A stretch of DNA of 64,000 nt from the NCBI GenBank assembly GCA_026416715.1, contig JAOAEQ010000004.1, positions 1 to 64,000 on the forward strand, written 5' to 3'. Positions 61,448 to 64,000 of this stretch are shown here, one piece after another (the first letter of the stretch is position 1; each line of letters starts with the position of its first letter). The DNA comes from a bacterium (lineage in GTDB: Bacteria > UBP4 > UBA4092 > JAOAEQ01). Made by a program: the position numbers and the translations under genes. The notes below the pieces were generated by a model that searched no databases, was not told where the DNA came from, and saw only the letters and a program-made list of their open reading frames with translations.

Positions 61448-62848
61448 TCATTTTCCGATACAGAATCGGGAAAAGATGCGGTCGAGCAGGTCAGCGGTGA
61501 TATTTGTCCCAAGGATTTCACCGAGTTTAGCAATCGCTTGCCGCAGTTCAGCAGCGATAAGTTCCGGGGCTTGATTCTGGGTTAAATCTTGTTCAACTAC
61601 GGTAAGCGCATCCAGCGATTGACGCAGTAACTCTGCATGACGGATGTTGGTGACCCAAACCGCATCCGCTGACGATACCGCTTCTCCGGCGGAGATTAAT
61701 GTTTGCAGCATAGTTTCTAGTTGAGGGATTCCCTCTCCGGTTACCGCTGAAATTTTGACTATAGGAATGTCTGGAAGTAACCGAAACAATTCTGATTGCG
61801 CAAGGTTATTCGGAAGGTCAATTTTGTTGATTACAGCTATCATTGGTAATCCAGTTAATTTAACCTGTTCGATGATATACAGGTCTTCCGTTGATAACGG
61901 TTGGCTATTGTCGAACAAGACGAGAATAATATCTGCTTGTTTCAGTGCGTTCCGAGTCCGTTTAACCCCTTCCTGTTCGATAACATCATCAGTTTCACGC
62001 CATCCAGCCGTATCAATAAACTCAAATGGTATCCCGTTAAGATTTATCGTTTCGTGGATAGTATCTCGGGTTGTTCCTGGATGCGGGGTAACAATTGCCC
62101 GTGGTTCTTGCAGAAACGCATTTAAAAGCGATGATTTACCGACGTTCGGTTTGCCAATAAGCGGAACGTTAACCCCTTCACGTAGTTTCCGACCGAATCG
62201 TGCAGAATTGAGTAATGGAGTCAGTTGCGATTGTATCGTATGTATCCTAGCAAGATACTGCGGATAAGTTCCTTGCGGAATATCTTCTTCCGGAAAATCA
62301 ATCTGCGCTTCTATCTCAGTAAGAATATCCATCAAAGCATGGGATATTTGGCGCAGTTGTTCCGATAATCTGCCTTCTAACTGCTGCAGTGCAGCTCGTT
62401 GCGCTAGTTCCGTCTGGCTCTGAATAAGGTCAATCACCGCTTCCGCTTGAATTAAATCGATTCGACCGGCGAGAAACGCGCGTTTGGTAAACTCGCCGGG
62501 TTCCGCTAATCGTGCACCGAGTGATAGAACCAGATTCAAAATCTGCCGGAGAACCAGCGGACTACCATGGGCACTGATTTCGACAATATCTTCAGTGGTA
62601 TACGAATGCGGAGCGCGAAATATCGTGATAACCACTTCATCAAGTTCAGTATTTGTTTTTGGATTGAAGATACGTCCATGGTAAACGGTATGGCTCGGTC
62701 GGAGGTGGAGCGGTTGAGGATGAGCATCGCGGAAAAGCTGGCTAACAATTGCTAACGCATTAACCCCGCTTATTCGGACTATGCCGATACCACTTTCTCC
62801 CAGCGGAGTAGAAATCGCAGCGATGGTATCAGAGAAAGTCGTCGGCAT
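61448..62848 (-). CDS. mnmE: tRNA uridine-5-carboxymethylaminomethyl GTPase MnmE
   Basis: 466 residues, complete. It modifies the wobble uridine of some tRNAs with MnmG. N-terminal folate-binding domain (DTIAAISTPLGESGIGIVRISG), helical domain, G domain inserted at about 220-375 (IGKPNVGKSSLL, PGTTRDTI, DTAGWRE, NKIDLP), and the C-terminal FCIGK motif with its essential Cys. AGGA precedes the ATG. The order yidC-jag-mnmE is the usual one next to rpmH/rnpA and oriC. Confidence 0.97.
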   Translation of the reverse strand: MPTTFSDTIAAISTPLGESGIGIVRISGVNALAIVSQLFRDAHPQPLHLRPSHTVYHGRIFNPKTNTELDEVVITIFRAPHSYTTEDIVEISAHGSPLVLRQILNLVLSLGARLAEPGEFTKRAFLAGRIDLIQAEAVIDLIQSQTELAQRAALQQLEGRLSEQLRQISHALMDILTEIEAQIDFPEEDIPQGTYPQYLARIHTIQSQLTPLLNSARFGRKLREGVNVPLIGKPNVGKSSLLNAFLQEPRAIVTPHPGTTRDTIHETINLNGIPFEFIDTAGWRETDDVIEQEGVKRTRNALKQADIILVLFDNSQPLSTEDLYIIEQVKLTGLPMIAVINKIDLPNNLAQSELFRLLPDIPIVKISAVTGEGIPQLETMLQTLISAGEAVSSADAVWVTNIRHAELLRQSLDALTVVEQDLTQNQAPELIAAELRQAIAKLGEILGTNITADLLDRIFSRFCIGK

Positions 62849-62979
62849 AATCTATCCTGTTAAGATAGGGGTTCGATGGATTGAGTGCGCCTATACTATA
62901 GCTGAATAAATGAATCAATCAAACCCCTACCTAGTATATTCTCAAAGAAGATGGTGTACGGTAATCGTGTTAGTAATGA

Positions 62980-63636
62980 CTACCGATGATTATTTTTATA
63001 TTTTGCTGGGGTAATGACAATATGGCGGTCAGGTCCTTCCCCGACGCTAACGGCAGTAACTTCTTGTTCATTCCGTAATAACAGATGAACATATTTCCGA
63101 TCAACTGCGCCCATCGCTTCCATATGAATTGGAACTCGTTTCTCTTTAGCTTTTTTGACCGCTTCTTTGGTTAATCGGGTAAGCAGTTGCTGTCGTCGTT
63201 TTCGGTAATCCTGAAAATCGATTTCAATATTTTTGGCGGTTAACTTTTCTTTTGCTAGAACCTGATTGAGTAGATATTGAATCGCATTCAAGGTTCGACC
63301 ACGATATCCGATCAACAATCCGCCGGTATAAGAACTCCGAATTGATAGAATAATTGCGGTATCCGTTTCTTCGACTTCGATTTGGCTTGGGATATGCATC
63401 CGGTCAAGTAATCCCTGGAGAAATTCAACGGCTTTTTTCGCTTGGTCACCAGCGGATTTCGTCTCTTTAACCGTAACTCGAACTTTGGCAGATTTACCGC
63501 CCATAAATCCGAGTAGTCCACGGGTCGGTTCCTGCAACACTTCAAAATTTACATCAGCAATACTTACCCCCAACTCTTTACAGGCGAGACTAACCGCTTC
63601 ATCGACTGTTCGAGCTTCTATTTCAATACTTCGCAT
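62980..63636 (-). CDS. jag: Jag/KhpB (SpoIIIJ-associated) RNA-binding protein
   Basis: 218 residues from the chosen ATG. The Jag N-domain (RSIEIEARTVDEAVSLACKELG, GLLGFMGGKSAKV) is followed by a KH domain (GLLIGYRGRTLNAIQYLLNQV) and an R3H domain (DRKYVHLLLRNEQEVTAVSVGEGPDRHIVI). It binds RNA and is linked to cell elongation in Gram-positive bacteria. AGGAGGG lies about ten bases before the ATG at 63636; a start at 63663 overlapping yidC is in frame but would place the SD inside the gene. Confidence 0.95.
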   Translation of the reverse strand: MRSIEIEARTVDEAVSLACKELGVSIADVNFEVLQEPTRGLLGFMGGKSAKVRVTVKETKSAGDQAKKAVEFLQGLLDRMHIPSQIEVEETDTAIILSIRSSYTGGLLIGYRGRTLNAIQYLLNQVLAKEKLTAKNIEIDFQDYRKRRQQLLTRLTKEAVKKAKEKRVPIHMEAMGAVDRKYVHLLLRNEQEVTAVSVGEGPDRHIVITPAKYKNNHR

Positions 63637-63659
63637 AGCATTAAAACCCTCCTGAAATA

Positions 63660-64000
63660 TCATTTACGTTTTTCATATTTTTTCTTCATTTCCTGCCATC
63701 GGCTATATTTCGATTTCTGCACTACTGGTTCCAATTTAATCGGCTGCTTATTGATATAATACTGATGGATAATTGATAAGATATTGGTGATGAACCAGTA
63801 GAGCACTAATCCGGATTGGAGACCCCAGAACAGGAATATGAAGAATATATTCATAACCATCATCATTTTTTGCTGTTGTTTATCCGGATTTGGCGTCATT
63901 TTCATTTGCCACAGCATACTTATCCCCATTAATATGGGCAGAATGTTGACAGGCAGTCCGGCGATATAAAAAATCGTATCCGGTTTTGATAAATCCTTAA
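63660..64000 (-). CDS. yidC: Membrane protein insertase YidC, C-terminal part (5' end beyond right edge)
   Basis: The frame is open to the window edge; 113 codons are visible. DLSKPDTIFYIAGLPVNILPILMGISMLWQMKMTP, KMMMVMNIFFIFLFWGLQSGLVLYWFITN and IHQYYINK are the conserved last membrane helices of YidC/Oxa1. A basic tail (KYSRWQEMKKKYEKRK) probably touches the ribosome. It inserts proteins into the inner membrane with or without SecYEG. The jag gene follows at once. Confidence 0.96.
   Translation of the reverse strand, partial: KDLSKPDTIFYIAGLPVNILPILMGISMLWQMKMTPNPDKQQQKMMMVMNIFFIFLFWGLQSGLVLYWFITNILSIIHQYYINKQPIKLEPVVQKSKYSRWQEMKKKYEKRK

Overview
The window looks like a chromosomal segment of an uncultured, moderately AT-rich, diderm bacterium. 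Kdo and LPS-type genes (a KdsA domain, WaaA, two GT9 heptosyltransferase-like enzymes), a site-2 protease, and several secreted or surface proteins point to an outer membrane. Rubredoxin, rubrerythrin and a rubredoxin-reductase-like flavoprotein point to an anaerobic or microaerobic life. I cannot name the phylum from sequence alone. There are no rRNA or tRNA genes, insertion sequences, prophages or CRISPR arrays. Promoters look sigma70-like (TTGACA/TATAAT, several with TGn-extended -10 boxes). Only about half of the start codons have a Shine-Dalgarno (SD) sequence; the rest sit behind T-runs or hairpins, or start at or near the predicted transcription start.

Layout. 1-4.8 kb: the edge of a defence-like locus on the minus strand, with an SNF2 helicase carrying DUF3883, a decayed AlbA_2-type remnant and a truncated DUF1156 DNA methylase. 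5-9.8 kb: ftsY and smc. 9.9-14.2 kb (plus): a Cys-rich DUF6485-like protein, a sodium:solute symporter, a PAS-GGDEF diguanylate cyclase, and a KdsA::RNase HI fusion. 14.2-27.5 kb (minus): an orphan MetH-activation-domain protein, transketolase, a DUF6125-like protein, GT39, then a nucleoside-salvage run (ribokinase, pyrimidine and purine nucleoside phosphorylases, one ABC permease), glgA, queA and dapB. 27.6-31.3 kb: two exported proteins (a PHP/FN3/lamin-tail protein and a GHL10 glycosidase-like protein). 31.7-38.3 kb: cytidine deaminase, a DUF2238 membrane protein, and a sugar/amino-sugar set (Gfo/Idh dehydrogenase, secreted hydrolase-like protein, DUF5009 acyltransferase, NanE, AAC(3)-like). 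38.3-46.3 kb (plus): two GT9 enzymes, waaA, rseP, proS, a response regulator and queF. 46.4-50.1 kb: another Gfo/Idh dehydrogenase and a redox cluster (cytochrome b5-like, rubredoxin, rubrerythrin, flavoprotein). 50.3-58.1 kb: lemA, an HtpX-type protease, a beta-helix surface protein, a GH4 glycosidase, and GlcD/GlcF-type oxidoreductase subunits. 58.1-61 kb: a methyltransferase, a CYTH protein and a purine permease. 61-64 kb: mnmE, jag and the 3' end of yidC, the usual gene order near a chromosomal origin.

How the genes work together. Purine permease, cytidine deaminase, the two nucleoside phosphorylases, ribokinase and transketolase form a near-complete route from nucleosides through ribose phosphates to the pentose-phosphate pathway. 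KdsA and WaaA with the two GT9 enzymes make and extend the Kdo-lipid A core. QueF and QueA are two steps of queuosine synthesis. The redox cluster forms a plausible NAD(P)H to rubredoxin to rubrerythrin peroxide-reducing chain. The most unusual features are the KdsA::RNase HI fusion, the leader ORFs and hairpins placed directly at start codons, two very long perfect palindromes, and the decayed pieces in the defence and redox loci.
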